Positions 9,366-17,856 are shown, counted from the stretch's first letter. The stretch: 64,000 nucleotides of DNA from Desulfitobacterium chlororespirans DSM 11544 (GCF_900143285.1 NZ_FRDN01000008.1:1-64000), one strand, 5' to 3'. Notes: a model not told the origin generated them from the letters alone. Numbers and translations are program-made.

Positions 9366-9402
9366 AAGGGCTATGTTTTCCAAGGTTGAAAACATAGCCC
9401 TT
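9366..9402 (+). terminator. hairpin after trpS (repeated at 18.5 kb)
   Basis: AAGGGCTATGTTTT (9366-9379) and AAAACATAGCCCTT (9389-9402) form a perfect 14-base stem with a 9-base loop, ten bases after the trpS stop. The same hairpin, with one extra loop T, occurs at 18535-18571 next to a DUF3102 remnant, so it may travel with the DUF3102 locus rather than belong to trpS. A true T run is short. Confidence 0.65.
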
Positions 9403-9473
9403 ACTAGTCTCACTATCCATTGGCCGTCGGCATATTCTGCATTAGACGAATTAAGGAAAGGCGGGCAGATGGA

Positions 9474-10343
9474 GTGAATGATTTAGTGACCGAACGGACG
9501 CCGCCGGTGATCGCGGCTGAAATCAATATGATTACCCACCAGACCAAAAAAATCCTGCTGGCCAGTGCCGTGGAAATCGGCTGCCGGCTGAAAGAAGCGA
9601 AGAGCCTGGTCAAGCACGGAGAATGGGGTAAGTGGCTGGAAGAGTCGGTGAGCTATTCCCGTCGAACTGCTGACAGGCTGATCCAGCTTTACGAAGAATA
9701 CGGACCAAGCGCCTCTGAAGGAGAGAGCAGTTCAAATTGGTCACTGGTGACCAATTTGACATACACCCAGGCCGTCCTCCTGCTGGGTTTGCCCGCAGAG
9801 GAGCGGGAGGAATTTCTGGCCCAAAACGATGTAGCCGATATGACGAAACAGGAGCTGCAGCAGGCTCTGAAAGACAGGGACCAGGCCAAGCAGGAGAAGG
9901 AGCAGGCCCTTCAGGAAAATGAAGTCCTCAAACAAGGACTGGAGCTGATCGACAGCACCCTCTCTGAATTTAAAAAGGAACAGGCCAAAGCCTTGGTCCA
10001 GCCTGATCCTTCGGAAAATGTCACGGGGGAAGCTGCCGCTGCCGGTGCCGGCTCCTCAGGCAGCAATGCTTCTCCGGCAAACAATACTTCCTTACCGACT
10101 CACAACCTGCAAACGGAAGTTGACCCCAACGCTGCCGCTAAATATGTGGAGCGCTGTAACACCTGCTGTAAGACCATCAGCACCACCTTCTTCGAGCTGA
10201 CGACAGCTCTGACCAATCTGACCCATCTTGATGTGAAGCTGAAGGAAGAAAAAAGAAAAGAGGCCCAGAAGCTGCTTGAGACCATAGCTGAGACGATTAA
10301 GGAGTGGCCGCCCGCTAAAAAGCCTCTTAAAATTATTCATTGA
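9474..10343 (+). CDS. DUF3102 family protein
   Basis: A 289-residue protein starting with a DUF3102 domain (about 10-110: TKKILLASAVEIGCRLKEAKSLVKHGEWGKWLEESVSYSRRTADRLIQLYEEYG), followed by a Glu/Lys/Gln-rich coiled coil (about 125-180), a low-complexity Ala/Gly/Ser linker (about 190-225) and a Cys-containing helical tail. DUF3102 proteins occur on plasmids, phages and in repeated chromosomal copies; a DNA-binding or ParB/KorB-like role is suspected but not shown. The GTG at 9474 is the probable start (AAGGAAAGG upstream). The coding sequence contains a near-perfect 28-base palindrome (9732-9759). A truncated second copy lies at 18.57-18.70 kb. Confidence 0.75.
   Translation: MNDLVTERTPPVIAAEINMITHQTKKILLASAVEIGCRLKEAKSLVKHGEWGKWLEESVSYSRRTADRLIQLYEEYGPSASEGESSSNWSLVTNLTYTQAVLLLGLPAEEREEFLAQNDVADMTKQELQQALKDRDQAKQEKEQALQENEVLKQGLELIDSTLSEFKKEQAKALVQPDPSENVTGEAAAAGAGSSGSNASPANNTSLPTHNLQTEVDPNAAAKYVERCNTCCKTISTTFFELTTALTNLTHLDVKLKEEKRKEAQKLLETIAETIKEWPPAKKPLKIIH
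9732..9759. repeat. palindrome inside the DUF3102 gene
   Basis: TCAAATTGGTCAC and GTGACCAATTTGA (13-base arms, TG centre) form a near-continuous palindrome within the codons for SNWSLVTNLT. It recurs with longer, 20-base arms in the remnant at 18626-18667, and loosely at 7957-7981. Confidence 0.8.
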
Positions 10344-10425
10344 TGGCGGAACCTTTCGCTCCTCACGGCGCACGGCACTCAGCCAAAACCTGCTCCGCAA
10401 TATCCAGAAAGCCCGGTGCTACTTT

Positions 10426-10635
10426 TTGAGCAAATACAAAAAAGAGGATATGCCTGAGGAAGACTGGAAGCAAATGGTGTCGCTGGCCGGTGACGCAGAA
10501 GGCACAGCCGAACTGATCAAGGCCGAAGGCGGCGAGGCAAGTCCGTTTTACGGCGATCTCTCAAACTGGGCAACCGCTGAAAAGGCAGTTAAATTCGCAG
10601 TTGACACCTACGGCAGTGGGGGTAAGAACAGATAG
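10426..10635 (+). pseudogene. short-chain-dehydrogenase-like fragment
   Basis: A 69-residue frame (TTG start, no clear ribosome binding site) whose second half, ELIKAEGGEASPFYGDLSNWATAEKAVKFAVDTYG, looks like the segment between the first and third strands of a short-chain dehydrogenase, the part before the usual NNAG. Residues before it (YKKEDMPEEDW) resemble a later part of the same family, so the pieces seem rearranged. No Rossmann glycine motif and no YxxxK catalytic pair are present. Most likely gene debris. Confidence 0.35.
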
Positions 10636-10638
10636 AGT

Positions 10639-10689
10639 GCACAGCCAAAGAACGGTGCGGAGGAAATCCGTACCGTTCTTTGGCTGTGC
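10639..10689. repeat. long hairpin downstream of the gene debris
   Basis: GCACAGCCAAAGAACGGT (10639-10656) and its exact complement (10672-10689) make an 18-base perfect stem, extended inward by five more pairs with one G-U. It is not followed by a T run; instead a second small palindrome, CTCGCTGAGTCAGCGAG, follows at 10689-10705. It could terminate transcripts weakly from both sides or be a mobile extragenic hairpin. Confidence 0.65.
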
Positions 10690-10769
10690 TCGCTGAGTCA
10701 GCGAGCTTCTATATTTGTTTTGGCAGGTGTGTGGTAAGCATAGAAACCCAGCAGAAATATGAGGCAATC

Positions 10770-11609
10770 CTACAAATGCAACAACTTAATCAACTCGTCG
10801 CGTTTGGACACTCCGCATTTCATATAAATGCGTTTAATATGAGTTTTTACAGTGCCAATAGATATAAAAAATTTATCAGCAATAAACGGCGCGCTGTAAC
10901 CTTGAGCGAGCAATAATAAAACTTCGGCTTCGCGAGGCGATAGTTTATATTTTATAGTAATGTTTTCTATTGATATAGGTTTTTCTTTAGCTGATTCTAT
11001 GTCTGCGTCGGAAGGTTCAATTCTTTGCATGCGCAAAAACATATTGAAAGAAACACTAAACAAAAAAAATACCAATAATGCCTGACCTATTTGGTTTGCC
11101 AGAGTGTCACCAACAAAAGGCCAAGAAATAAATATAATAATGAAATAACATATATAGATTGATATTATTATAGCAATTGTGACAATCTGTGGTATGCCGG
11201 CATAGGTTTCGTTTTTGATACCTAAAAACGCCAGAACAAGTATTATTAAGGTGGAAAATCCAAGTATTACATTTGCTGCAAATAATGAAATATCATCTTG
11301 CCAGCTAAAGAAAAACCTTGATACAACCAGTAGTGTTGCACAAAATGACGGCAAGATTAATTCACATTTAATCAACAGTTCTTTTTTGTGTGCTAGCGAT
11401 AAATATCCAAAAATAATCGCCGCGGCAACAATGCCAACCCAAACGCCTATATAACCCCATTTGCCCGGGGCAACCATTATGTATTGGTTGGTAAAAAATG
11501 CAGAAAAAATGCAAGCCCATATATACACCACGCAAAAAAGGCCTACCAATGTAGACCAATTGCGTGTGTAAATTGCATAAATGTTAGATGTTCGTTTGCT
11601 TTTTATCAT
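10770..11609 (-). CDS. LuxR-type regulator with N-terminal membrane sensor
   Basis: A 279-residue protein with six or seven hydrophobic helices (about 18-205) followed by a LuxR/GerE helix-turn-helix at 215-279 (YKLSPREAEVLLLLAQGYSAPFIADKFFISIGTVKTHIKRIY). Membrane-bound LuxR regulators of this build are common in anaerobes with many flavoprotein reductases (Eggerthella, Desulfitobacterium), where they lie next to the reductase gene they control. Here it is divergent from the Tat flavoprotein gene at 11803, with a shared 193-base intergenic region. It probably senses a membrane-soluble or extracytoplasmic electron acceptor and activates that operon. The ribosome binding site is weak. Confidence 0.82.
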   Translation of the reverse strand: MIKSKRTSNIYAIYTRNWSTLVGLFCVVYIWACIFSAFFTNQYIMVAPGKWGYIGVWVGIVAAAIIFGYLSLAHKKELLIKCELILPSFCATLLVVSRFFFSWQDDISLFAANVILGFSTLIILVLAFLGIKNETYAGIPQIVTIAIIISIYICYFIIIFISWPFVGDTLANQIGQALLVFFLFSVSFNMFLRMQRIEPSDADIESAKEKPISIENITIKYKLSPREAEVLLLLAQGYSAPFIADKFFISIGTVKTHIKRIYMKCGVSKRDELIKLLHL

Positions 11610-11666
11610 AGTCTGATTTTAAGACGTTTATACCAAAAAGGCAAGTCTCATCACACTTATTTTACT

Positions 11667-11738
11667 CAAACACTATGTAATCCCCCTATTGGTGGACACT
11701 TTCTATGGCAAATCTTACGATTAGTGGATAGTGTTTTG
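11667..11738. promoter_or_regulatory. spaced inverted repeat between LuxR and flavoprotein genes
   Basis: CAAACACTAT (11667-11676) and ATAGTGTTTTG (11728-11738) face each other across about 50 bases in the divergent promoter region. It is a candidate paired site for the LuxR-type regulator; the match is short, so the call is tentative. Confidence 0.35.
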
Positions 11739-11802
11739 CCAAAGCATGTCGGATAATTTGCTTGGTTAAAAAAATCACAAAGCAAAGGGAGGAGATTAAG
11801 TT

Positions 11803-13632
11803 ATGAAAGAAAAAACCAAGCAAAGTACAGAAGTATCAAGGCGCCGATTTTTACAGGGAATGGGAGCTATTGGTGCAACCGTTGTAGCGACCGGTTTAGC
11901 AGCTTGTGCCCCAAGCTCCGGCGACAGTGGCGGCAATGCCGGTGTTCCGGCAACAGATTCCGGTTCTGACACAACAGGCTACGATTGGAAAGCGCAATCC
12001 AAAAATGAACTCGCGTGGCTGCCGCCCGAGCCGGCGGATCCCACGGACATCTCCGAAGAAAAAAGAGCCGATGTTGTCGTTATTGGCTCCGGTGTTGCCG
12101 GAACTTGTGCAGCGCGCAAAGCCGCCGAAGCAGGCGCCAGCGTAATCTTAATTGAAAAGGCTAAGACCGCCGGTGTTTGCCGCTCGGGCGAATATGCCGT
12201 GCCCGGCAAGTCAAAGGTGTTTGCAACCTGGAAGCGCGGCGAGGGTTTTGATGATTATGTTGACCCGGACATCATCGTTGACCGCGAGATGGAAGAAATG
12301 TGCTACTATCCCAAACGGGCAATATATTCAAAATGGGCTCACAACGTTGGTCCGGTGTTTGACTGGTTTTGCGATGCGATGGGAGATCGCTTATACATTG
12401 CACCAAACTCTACCGATCCAATTCCTACTGACAAAGAGCAAGTGCTCTGGCCATTTTATGTGCCGCTGCCGGAACACTTTGATTGGAAAAAAGAAGCGGC
12501 TCCAACTTATCCCGTTTCGGTCAAATTTTCCAACCCCGATCAACACGCTATTGTTAAGGCCAATGTTGACAAAGCGATTGAACATGGTGCTGAAGTTTTA
12601 ACCGGACATTTTACCGAGAAATTGATTAAAGAGGGCGACAGAATTACAGGTGTATTTGTGCGTGATGCTGCAAGCGGCGCTTACAAAAAAATAACTGCCA
12701 ACAAGGGTGTGATTTTGGCAACCGGCGATTATTCAAGCAACAAAGATATCCTTGCTTATTACAACCCTGATTTTGTTGTAAATAATGGACCTTTGATGTG
12801 GCCTGATGTGGACGTCGAAGGTAATCGTACCAACCAGGGCGATGGTCTGATTTTGGGCTCGTACGTGAATGCTGCCATTCAGCAAAAGCACGCTCCAATG
12901 ACTCACTATATGGGCCATTTTGGTACATCCAAGGGCGGCATCGGCACAGCTCCGTTTTTGCGTCTTAATGTGAATGGCGAGCGTTTTATGAACGAAGATC
13001 AAGGCGGTCAAGCAGTACAAAATCAACTTGAGGCTCAGCCGGAACGTAAATGCTGGACAATTTTTGATTCTACCTGGGCAGAATCTGTGCCGTATTTTCA
13101 AGCCATGCACGGATGCTCGTCTTATGTGGTTGATAAGCCAACACCTGAGAATCTGACGATTGACGGTATTAGTCCCTACATTATGCGTGACGCCGTGGAA
13201 GACGCGGTAGCACAAAAAAATGCCACCATGTTTAAGGCGGAAACGATTGATGAGCTTTTGGCTTTAACGGATATTCGCGATAAAGAAAAAGCTAAGGCCT
13301 CAATTGAACGTTATAATGAGTTAGCCAGAAATGGCAAGGATGTGGACTTTGGCAAAGTTGCAACCCGTCTGCACACCATTGAAAAAGGACCGTTTTATAC
13401 ATTTGAGAGCGGTATGTCAATGACATTGATTGTAGCCGGCGGTCTGGTTTCAGATGAAGATTGTCATGTTTATGACAAAGAGGGCAAAATTATCCCCGGG
13501 CTTTACGTTGCCGGCAATATTCAGGGCAATCGCTACCATGTGGCTTATCCAATTGCTTGCAAGGGTATTTCGCACTCACTGTGTATGTTTTATGGATACA
13601 TTGCCGGCGAAAATGCTGTCAAACAAATCTAA
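11803..13632 (+). CDS. Tat-exported FAD-dependent fumarate-reductase-type flavoprotein
   Basis: A 609-residue exported reductase. The Tat signal is SRRRFLQG (residues 12-19), then a hydrophobic stretch ending GLAAC with a lipobox-like Cys35, so it may be anchored as a lipoprotein. The FAD-binding fold begins DVVVIGSGVAGTCAARKAAEAGA (GSGVAG at 95-100), and the C-terminal GLYVAGNIQGNRYH closes the FAD site as in fumarate/urocanate/3-oxosteroid reductases (FAD_binding_2). Such enzymes reduce an activated C=C bond outside the membrane. It has AAGGGAGGAG upstream and sits 18 bases before a separate FMN-binding lipoprotein that should feed it electrons. Substrate unknown. Confidence 0.85.
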   Translation: MKEKTKQSTEVSRRRFLQGMGAIGATVVATGLAACAPSSGDSGGNAGVPATDSGSDTTGYDWKAQSKNELAWLPPEPADPTDISEEKRADVVVIGSGVAGTCAARKAAEAGASVILIEKAKTAGVCRSGEYAVPGKSKVFATWKRGEGFDDYVDPDIIVDREMEEMCYYPKRAIYSKWAHNVGPVFDWFCDAMGDRLYIAPNSTDPIPTDKEQVLWPFYVPLPEHFDWKKEAAPTYPVSVKFSNPDQHAIVKANVDKAIEHGAEVLTGHFTEKLIKEGDRITGVFVRDAASGAYKKITANKGVILATGDYSSNKDILAYYNPDFVVNNGPLMWPDVDVEGNRTNQGDGLILGSYVNAAIQQKHAPMTHYMGHFGTSKGGIGTAPFLRLNVNGERFMNEDQGGQAVQNQLEAQPERKCWTIFDSTWAESVPYFQAMHGCSSYVVDKPTPENLTIDGISPYIMRDAVEDAVAQKNATMFKAETIDELLALTDIRDKEKAKASIERYNELARNGKDVDFGKVATRLHTIEKGPFYTFESGMSMTLIVAGGLVSDEDCHVYDKEGKIIPGLYVAGNIQGNRYHVAYPIACKGISHSLCMFYGYIAGENAVKQI

Positions 13633-13650
13633 TAATCTAAGGAGATACAG

Positions 13651-14022
13651 ATGAAAAAGACTAAATTATTTACTGTAATATGCGTGTTGCTGGCAGTTGT
13701 GCTTTTAGCGGCTGGCTGCGGCGGAAGCACCTCTCCAGCCAGCACAAGCGTGTATAAGGACGGAACTTACGAAGGAACCAGCGACAAAGGAATTCAGCCC
13801 GGGCTGAAAGTATCTGTCACCATCAAGGGTGATAAAATTACCGACGTCACGGTTGTGGAAAATCATGAAACCGAGGGTATCGGCTCCCGCGCTGTGGCAG
13901 AACTTCCCGGTAAAATCGTCGAAGCACAATCCACGGAAGTGGAAACCATCAGTGGTGCCACACTGTCGTCAGCAGCGATTAAAGAAGCCGTCAATCTTGC
14001 TTTGGAGCAGGCGAAAAAATAA
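13651..14022 (+). CDS. FMN-binding lipoprotein (electron carrier for the flavoprotein)
   Basis: A 123-residue secreted lipoprotein: signal peptide with lipobox LLAAGC (Cys23), a short linker, then an FMN_bind domain ending SGATLSSAA (residues 101-109). In this family the Thr of SGAT is flavinylated through a phosphoester by ApbE, giving a fixed FMN carrier. In UrdA-type enzymes this domain is fused to the flavoprotein; here it is a separate gene, 18 bases downstream with AAGGAGAT. It should pass electrons from a membrane donor to the 11803-13632 reductase. An ApbE gene is not seen in the window. Confidence 0.87.
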   Translation: MKKTKLFTVICVLLAVVLLAAGCGGSTSPASTSVYKDGTYEGTSDKGIQPGLKVSVTIKGDKITDVTVVENHETEGIGSRAVAELPGKIVEAQSTEVETISGATLSSAAIKEAVNLALEQAKK

Positions 14023-14062
14023 CAGCTCCCCAGGAAAATTTATATATATTCATGAATCATCT

Positions 14063-14096
14063 GAGTTAAAAGCCCGCGTAAGCGGGCTTTTAACTC
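14063..14096. terminator. bidirectional terminator
   Basis: GAGTTAAAAGCCCGC (14063-14077) and GCGGGCTTTTAACTC (14082-14096) form a perfect 15-base stem with T runs in both directions. It ends the flavoprotein operon and could also end the decayed minus-strand transporter gene. Confidence 0.85.
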
Positions 14097-14139
14097 TATG
14101 CAACTTTCAATACAATATTGAAGTCTAAAGCTTGTGCAC

Positions 14140-14271
14140 TTATCTGGCCTTCTTTTTAGCCGAACTTGCAATAATAAGACAGGCGATACCCAACACAACG
14201 CACACGATGATAAAATCGGCATATACTCCAATTTGTAGATATCTATACAGTTTTTCAATAAGCAGGAGATT
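14140..14271 (-). pseudogene. C-terminal remnant of a membrane transporter
   Basis: On the minus strand a 43-codon frame ends with a hydrophobic helix DFIIVCVVLGIACLIIASSAKKKAR and a stop, the usual look of the last helix and basic tail of an MFS transporter. The frame is closed upstream by a stop and there is no start. The rest of 14097-14425 shows no further gene. A carrier gene beside a flavoprotein reductase is common, so this may be the lost substrate transporter of the locus; family is a guess from the helix only. Confidence 0.4.
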
Positions 14272-14425
14272 CTAAGTATGGCGAGAGAAAAGAGTGTACA
14301 ACCAGTCATTGATGTCATTACAACAGTGCTTTCCTGATAGACATATTTGATTTTAGATATTAACCATTCTAATTCGCTTCGTGTATTTATGATTTCATCA
14401 AAGAATTAAAAGGGAGGATATAGTT

Positions 14426-15142
14426 ATGGATATCCTACAATTACGTTATTTCATTACAGTGGCTGCATGCGGTTCAATTCAAGATGCTGCCGACAGCTTA
14501 TATGTCAGTAGACAAGCAGTAAGCCGGGCAATCCTCTCATTGGAGCGTGAACTTAATATAAATCTTTTTGTGAGAACCCATAACGGTATTAAACTTACAA
14601 GCACTGGAGATAAATATGTTGGTCATGCAAGGAAATTAATAGAGCAGTATGATGAATTGCATAAAATGATGTGTATGAATGAGAAAATTGTTGATATTGC
14701 TATTTGTATTCCAATAAATTTATATACATTCTTTCTTGAAGGAATTAATGAGTTTAAGGAAAAGTATCCTGTTGTTAATCCCAAAATTATACATTGTACT
14801 GGTGCGGAAGCACATGTATATCTATTAAATCAAAAAGTAGACGTGATAATTGCCTGGACACCGGATAAAAGCGCTTTAAATCAGAGCGATATCCTAATTG
14901 AAAGTCCAGCCTTTTTTATGGTTAACGAAAATAACAAAGTGGCGAATAAAGAGATGTTAGTAGAAGCCGATATTCTCAATTCTCCAATTATATTTTATAC
15001 GGATGGATTTGATACAGACTATTATAAAGAGCTTTTTCCCTATTGGAAAAAAGGAGATTATTTCGTGTCCGATATTATGACAATTTATGACTTGGTGGAC
15101 CAAGACAAAGGGCTATACCGAGTCCCCGTGGTTGCTGTTTAA
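14426..15142 (+). CDS. LysR-family regulator with premature stop
   Basis: A 238-residue LysR protein: winged helix at 1-60 (LQLRYFITVAACGSIQDAADSLYVSRQAVSRAILSLERELNINLFVR) and a substrate-binding domain from about 90. It starts at an ATG after AGGGAGGA. The stop TAA at 15140-15142 is followed in the same frame by 20 more sense codons (LAKKGYKFIRYADPHLRIYF) up to a TAG at 15203, and that tail fits the last strand and helix of the ligand domain. The gene therefore seems cut by a nonsense change. It may still bind DNA; it would naturally control the Tat flavoprotein gene 370 bases downstream. Confidence 0.8.
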   Translation: MDILQLRYFITVAACGSIQDAADSLYVSRQAVSRAILSLERELNINLFVRTHNGIKLTSTGDKYVGHARKLIEQYDELHKMMCMNEKIVDIAICIPINLYTFFLEGINEFKEKYPVVNPKIIHCTGAEAHVYLLNQKVDVIIAWTPDKSALNQSDILIESPAFFMVNENNKVANKEMLVEADILNSPIIFYTDGFDTDYYKELFPYWKKGDYFVSDIMTIYDLVDQDKGLYRVPVVAV

Positions 15143-15205
15143 TTAGCAAAAAAAGGCTACAAGTTCATAAGATATGCGGATCCCCATTTAAGGATTTATT
15201 TTTAG

Positions 15206-15512
15206 AATAAAAATGCTGATAATTTAAAAGTGAATCTATTAAAATCAAAGTATTGTAATTTAATTAAAAGAATTTTTAAAGAAAAATACAAGTATTACAT
15301 CCCGTGTAAATCAAAAATTGGCACGAACGAGTCCGGTTCAATATTGCATCCATACCGGCAAGAAAGCAGTATAAAATAAGCTCCTACTATAGGGCCGCCT
15401 CTGAGCAACACTAGATTGCGCCAAGGGACCACTCTAATTGCTTTTGTTATAATTTGTCAAAGCATATAATGAGACTGAATTATGATAAAACTTCAAAAGG
15501 AGTGGCTTAACA
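15206..15512 (+). other. AT-rich intergenic region before the second flavoprotein
   Basis: About 300 bases without a gene. Strongly AT-rich up to 15290. A possible -10 TATAAT lies at 15463-15468 with a TTGTTA about 15 bases before it, a weak promoter call. AAGGAG at 15498-15503 is the ribosome binding site of the next gene. No operator palindrome stands out. Confidence 0.4.
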
Positions 15513-17075
15513 TTGAATGAGGAGATAAAGGGAGTTAGTCGACGCACATTTTTGAAAGGAGCAGTAGGTGTTGCAGGTGTTACGGCATTAGGATTGAGTG
15601 GATGTACATCAAATGTTCAAACAGAATCCACCGGAACCACTAAAAAGGCTTTTAAAGCAGATGAGGTAATAAGTTGCGATATCGTTATTATCGGGGTTGG
15701 AGCTTCTGGTTTGGCTGCTGCTGTTGAAGCGGGTGAGGCAGGAGCTAAGGTTGTATGCATTGAAGGACAAAGCACCGCAGGTGGTGGTGCAAGGGGCGTT
15801 GAAGGATGTTTTGCTGTAGGGTCAAGAATGCAGAAAGAACAAGGTATTAAGATACCATCTTTGGGAAAGCTGGTTCGCGAAGAGCTTGAGACCGGTCAGT
15901 TCCGAAGTTCTGGCGAAGGTTATATTGACCTTATTAAAAACTCAGGGGAAAATCTGGACTGGCTGCTTGATCATGGTGTTAAATTCGGCGAGATTGGCTC
16001 CGGCGACAAATCAAACCCGCACCCAAACCAAGTGTTCCACTATTATGAGAGTGGTGCAGGTGCACAAGACTATGTTGTTCCAATGCTGGCTGCCGCCGAA
16101 AAGGCAGGAGTGCGGTTCATGTATAAAACAAAAGGTGAATCGTTGATTATGGATGAGGCTGGCGCTGCAAAAGGTGTCTATGCTTCAACCGGTGATGGCA
16201 AGACCCTTCAGATTAACGCTTCTTCAGTAATTGTGGCTACTGGTGGTTTTGCTGAGAATTTGGAGTATGTTGCAGAGAACGGTATCAATACAGAATATTA
16301 TCATTATGAAGGGTTCCCAGGAAGTGATGGCAGCGGAAATCGCATGGTTGTGGAGGCCGGCGGAGCGAACAATCGACAGAATGCCGCCTATTTAAATATC
16401 CTGAGTATTAAGGGACTTCCAGGCTATTTCCAAAACGGAAAATTCTCTTTCTGGATTGGTGTTGCGGCCCCTTATGCCATCTGGGTCAACGAGAAAGGCC
16501 GGCGATTCGTAAATGAAGACTTTGCAGGAGAAAACCCAATGAGCATGGCCATCCCGGTAAGGTCTACCAAGAAAACATTCATTGTAATGGATCAGGCGCT
16601 GATGGATAAGTTCACTGACGGGGACGCTGAGGCAATAAAACAACTGCAGGATGGTTTGAATTCAGGTGAAATCGTTTCTGGTAATTCTGTTGATGAACTG
16701 GCTAAAGCTATGAACGTTGATCCGGCTAATTTAAATGAAACCTTTGAACGTTATAACGCATCTTGCAAGCAGCAAGATGACGCTGGTTTTGGTAAGGATC
16801 CTTCTGCACTTATCTCTTTCAACCCGGGTTCGCTCTATGGGCTACATGTAGGGTATAGTATTACCGCAGCGATCGGCTCAATCAAGACGGACAATAATTT
16901 CAATGCAATAGACACAAAGGGAAACCCTATAAAAGGTTTGTATGTAGTCGGGATAGAGGGTACTATGCTTTGGGCAAATATGTACACCTTCAAAGTTGGT
17001 GGTACTTGCAATGGTAATAATATAAACTCTGGACGTACCGCTGCTAAGAACGCATTAGCTCTGATGACTCACTAA
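15513..17075 (+). CDS. Tat-exported FAD-dependent fumarate-reductase-type flavoprotein
   Basis: A 520-residue paralogue of the 11803 gene. The Tat motif SRRTFLKG (residues 9-16) precedes a hydrophobic segment ending LGLSGC (Cys31, lipobox-like). FAD binding: DIVIIGVGASGLAAAVEAGEAG (GVGASG at 61-66) and the C-terminal GLYVVGIEGTMLW. No FMN-binding domain or cytochrome domain is fused or adjacent, so it must take electrons from a shared carrier, possibly the FMN lipoprotein at 13651. Starts at a TTG nine bases after AAGGAG. The upstream LysR gene is its likely regulator. Substrate unknown. A perfect terminator follows. Confidence 0.85.
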   Translation: MNEEIKGVSRRTFLKGAVGVAGVTALGLSGCTSNVQTESTGTTKKAFKADEVISCDIVIIGVGASGLAAAVEAGEAGAKVVCIEGQSTAGGGARGVEGCFAVGSRMQKEQGIKIPSLGKLVREELETGQFRSSGEGYIDLIKNSGENLDWLLDHGVKFGEIGSGDKSNPHPNQVFHYYESGAGAQDYVVPMLAAAEKAGVRFMYKTKGESLIMDEAGAAKGVYASTGDGKTLQINASSVIVATGGFAENLEYVAENGINTEYYHYEGFPGSDGSGNRMVVEAGGANNRQNAAYLNILSIKGLPGYFQNGKFSFWIGVAAPYAIWVNEKGRRFVNEDFAGENPMSMAIPVRSTKKTFIVMDQALMDKFTDGDAEAIKQLQDGLNSGEIVSGNSVDELAKAMNVDPANLNETFERYNASCKQQDDAGFGKDPSALISFNPGSLYGLHVGYSITAAIGSIKTDNNFNAIDTKGNPIKGLYVVGIEGTMLWANMYTFKVGGTCNGNNINSGRTAAKNALALMTH

Positions 17076-17081
17076 TGGCTG

Positions 17082-17132
17082 ACTAAAGAAAAACCGTTTT
17101 CAAACAAGACTTGGAAACGGTTTTTCTTTAGT
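17082..17132 (+). terminator. terminator after the second flavoprotein
   Basis: ACTAAAGAAAAACCGTTT (17082-17099) and its exact complement (17115-17132) make an 18-base perfect stem with T5 inside the 3' arm, six bases after the stop codon. Confidence 0.85.
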
Positions 17133-17273
17133 TAGCGTCAAAGCGGTTTATTGAGGAATTGCTGAAGGGGTTGTTTTTGCCTCTGAGAAGGATATTTATT
17201 CATTGCGGAGAAGTCACATAAGAAGGTAGTAAGGCTCAGTGAACAGGTTCGTATTTCGATGCGGGGGTTACGA

Positions 17274-17822
17274 ATGAAATGTGTATCTATAGCTATCATT
17301 GCAATGGTGTTGCTGCTCGGCGGCTGCGGCCAGCATGTGATTATTGACTGGGTAGACTTTGTTCAACTCAATGACATCCATGATCTGCATGATGACGGCA
17401 ATGAGCTTTTCGAGCTGAAAGTGTACTCAGATAAACCCATTTATAAAAGCACAGATAAGATTCGTATTTGGGCAACCCTGAAATACGTTGGAAGTGCTCG
17501 AGAGATCACCCTTTGGCATGGTGATTCAGGCATTTTGTTCTATATCTCTGATGGCAATGAACTTGAGATCGGAGGAATTAAGCTTCCCATACAGACCGCC
17601 ACAACTTTAAAGAGAGATAAACTCTATACTTACGATTGTCAACTCTATGTTGACGGTGATGAGCCAATTGTAGACTATTGGCGAGAACTTAGTCCGGCGA
17701 AAGGCTTATTTTTGCCTAAAGGAGAATATGAGGTCAAAGCCGTTGGAGATTTCTCATTAAATGAAGGAGATATAAACCCCATAAGTATCTCCGATAAAAT
17801 AACGATTAAGGTTGTCGAATAG
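17274..17822 (+). CDS. hypothetical lipoprotein
   Basis: A 182-residue lipoprotein: Lys-containing N-terminus, hydrophobic core and lipobox LLLGGC followed by GQHVIIDWVDF. The mature part is rich in beta strands with no motif I recognise. The start at 17274 is preferred over the in-frame ATG at 17259, because GGGGG (17263-17267) sits just before it. The next gene starts 34 bases downstream and also encodes an exported protein, so the two probably work together at the outer face of the membrane. Function unknown. Confidence 0.65.
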   Translation: MKCVSIAIIAMVLLLGGCGQHVIIDWVDFVQLNDIHDLHDDGNELFELKVYSDKPIYKSTDKIRIWATLKYVGSAREITLWHGDSGILFYISDGNELEIGGIKLPIQTATTLKRDKLYTYDCQLYVDGDEPIVDYWRELSPAKGLFLPKGEYEVKAVGDFSLNEGDINPISISDKITIKVVE

Positions 17823-17856
17823 GAATTAATACTTATATTAGTCAGGAGGGGAGACC

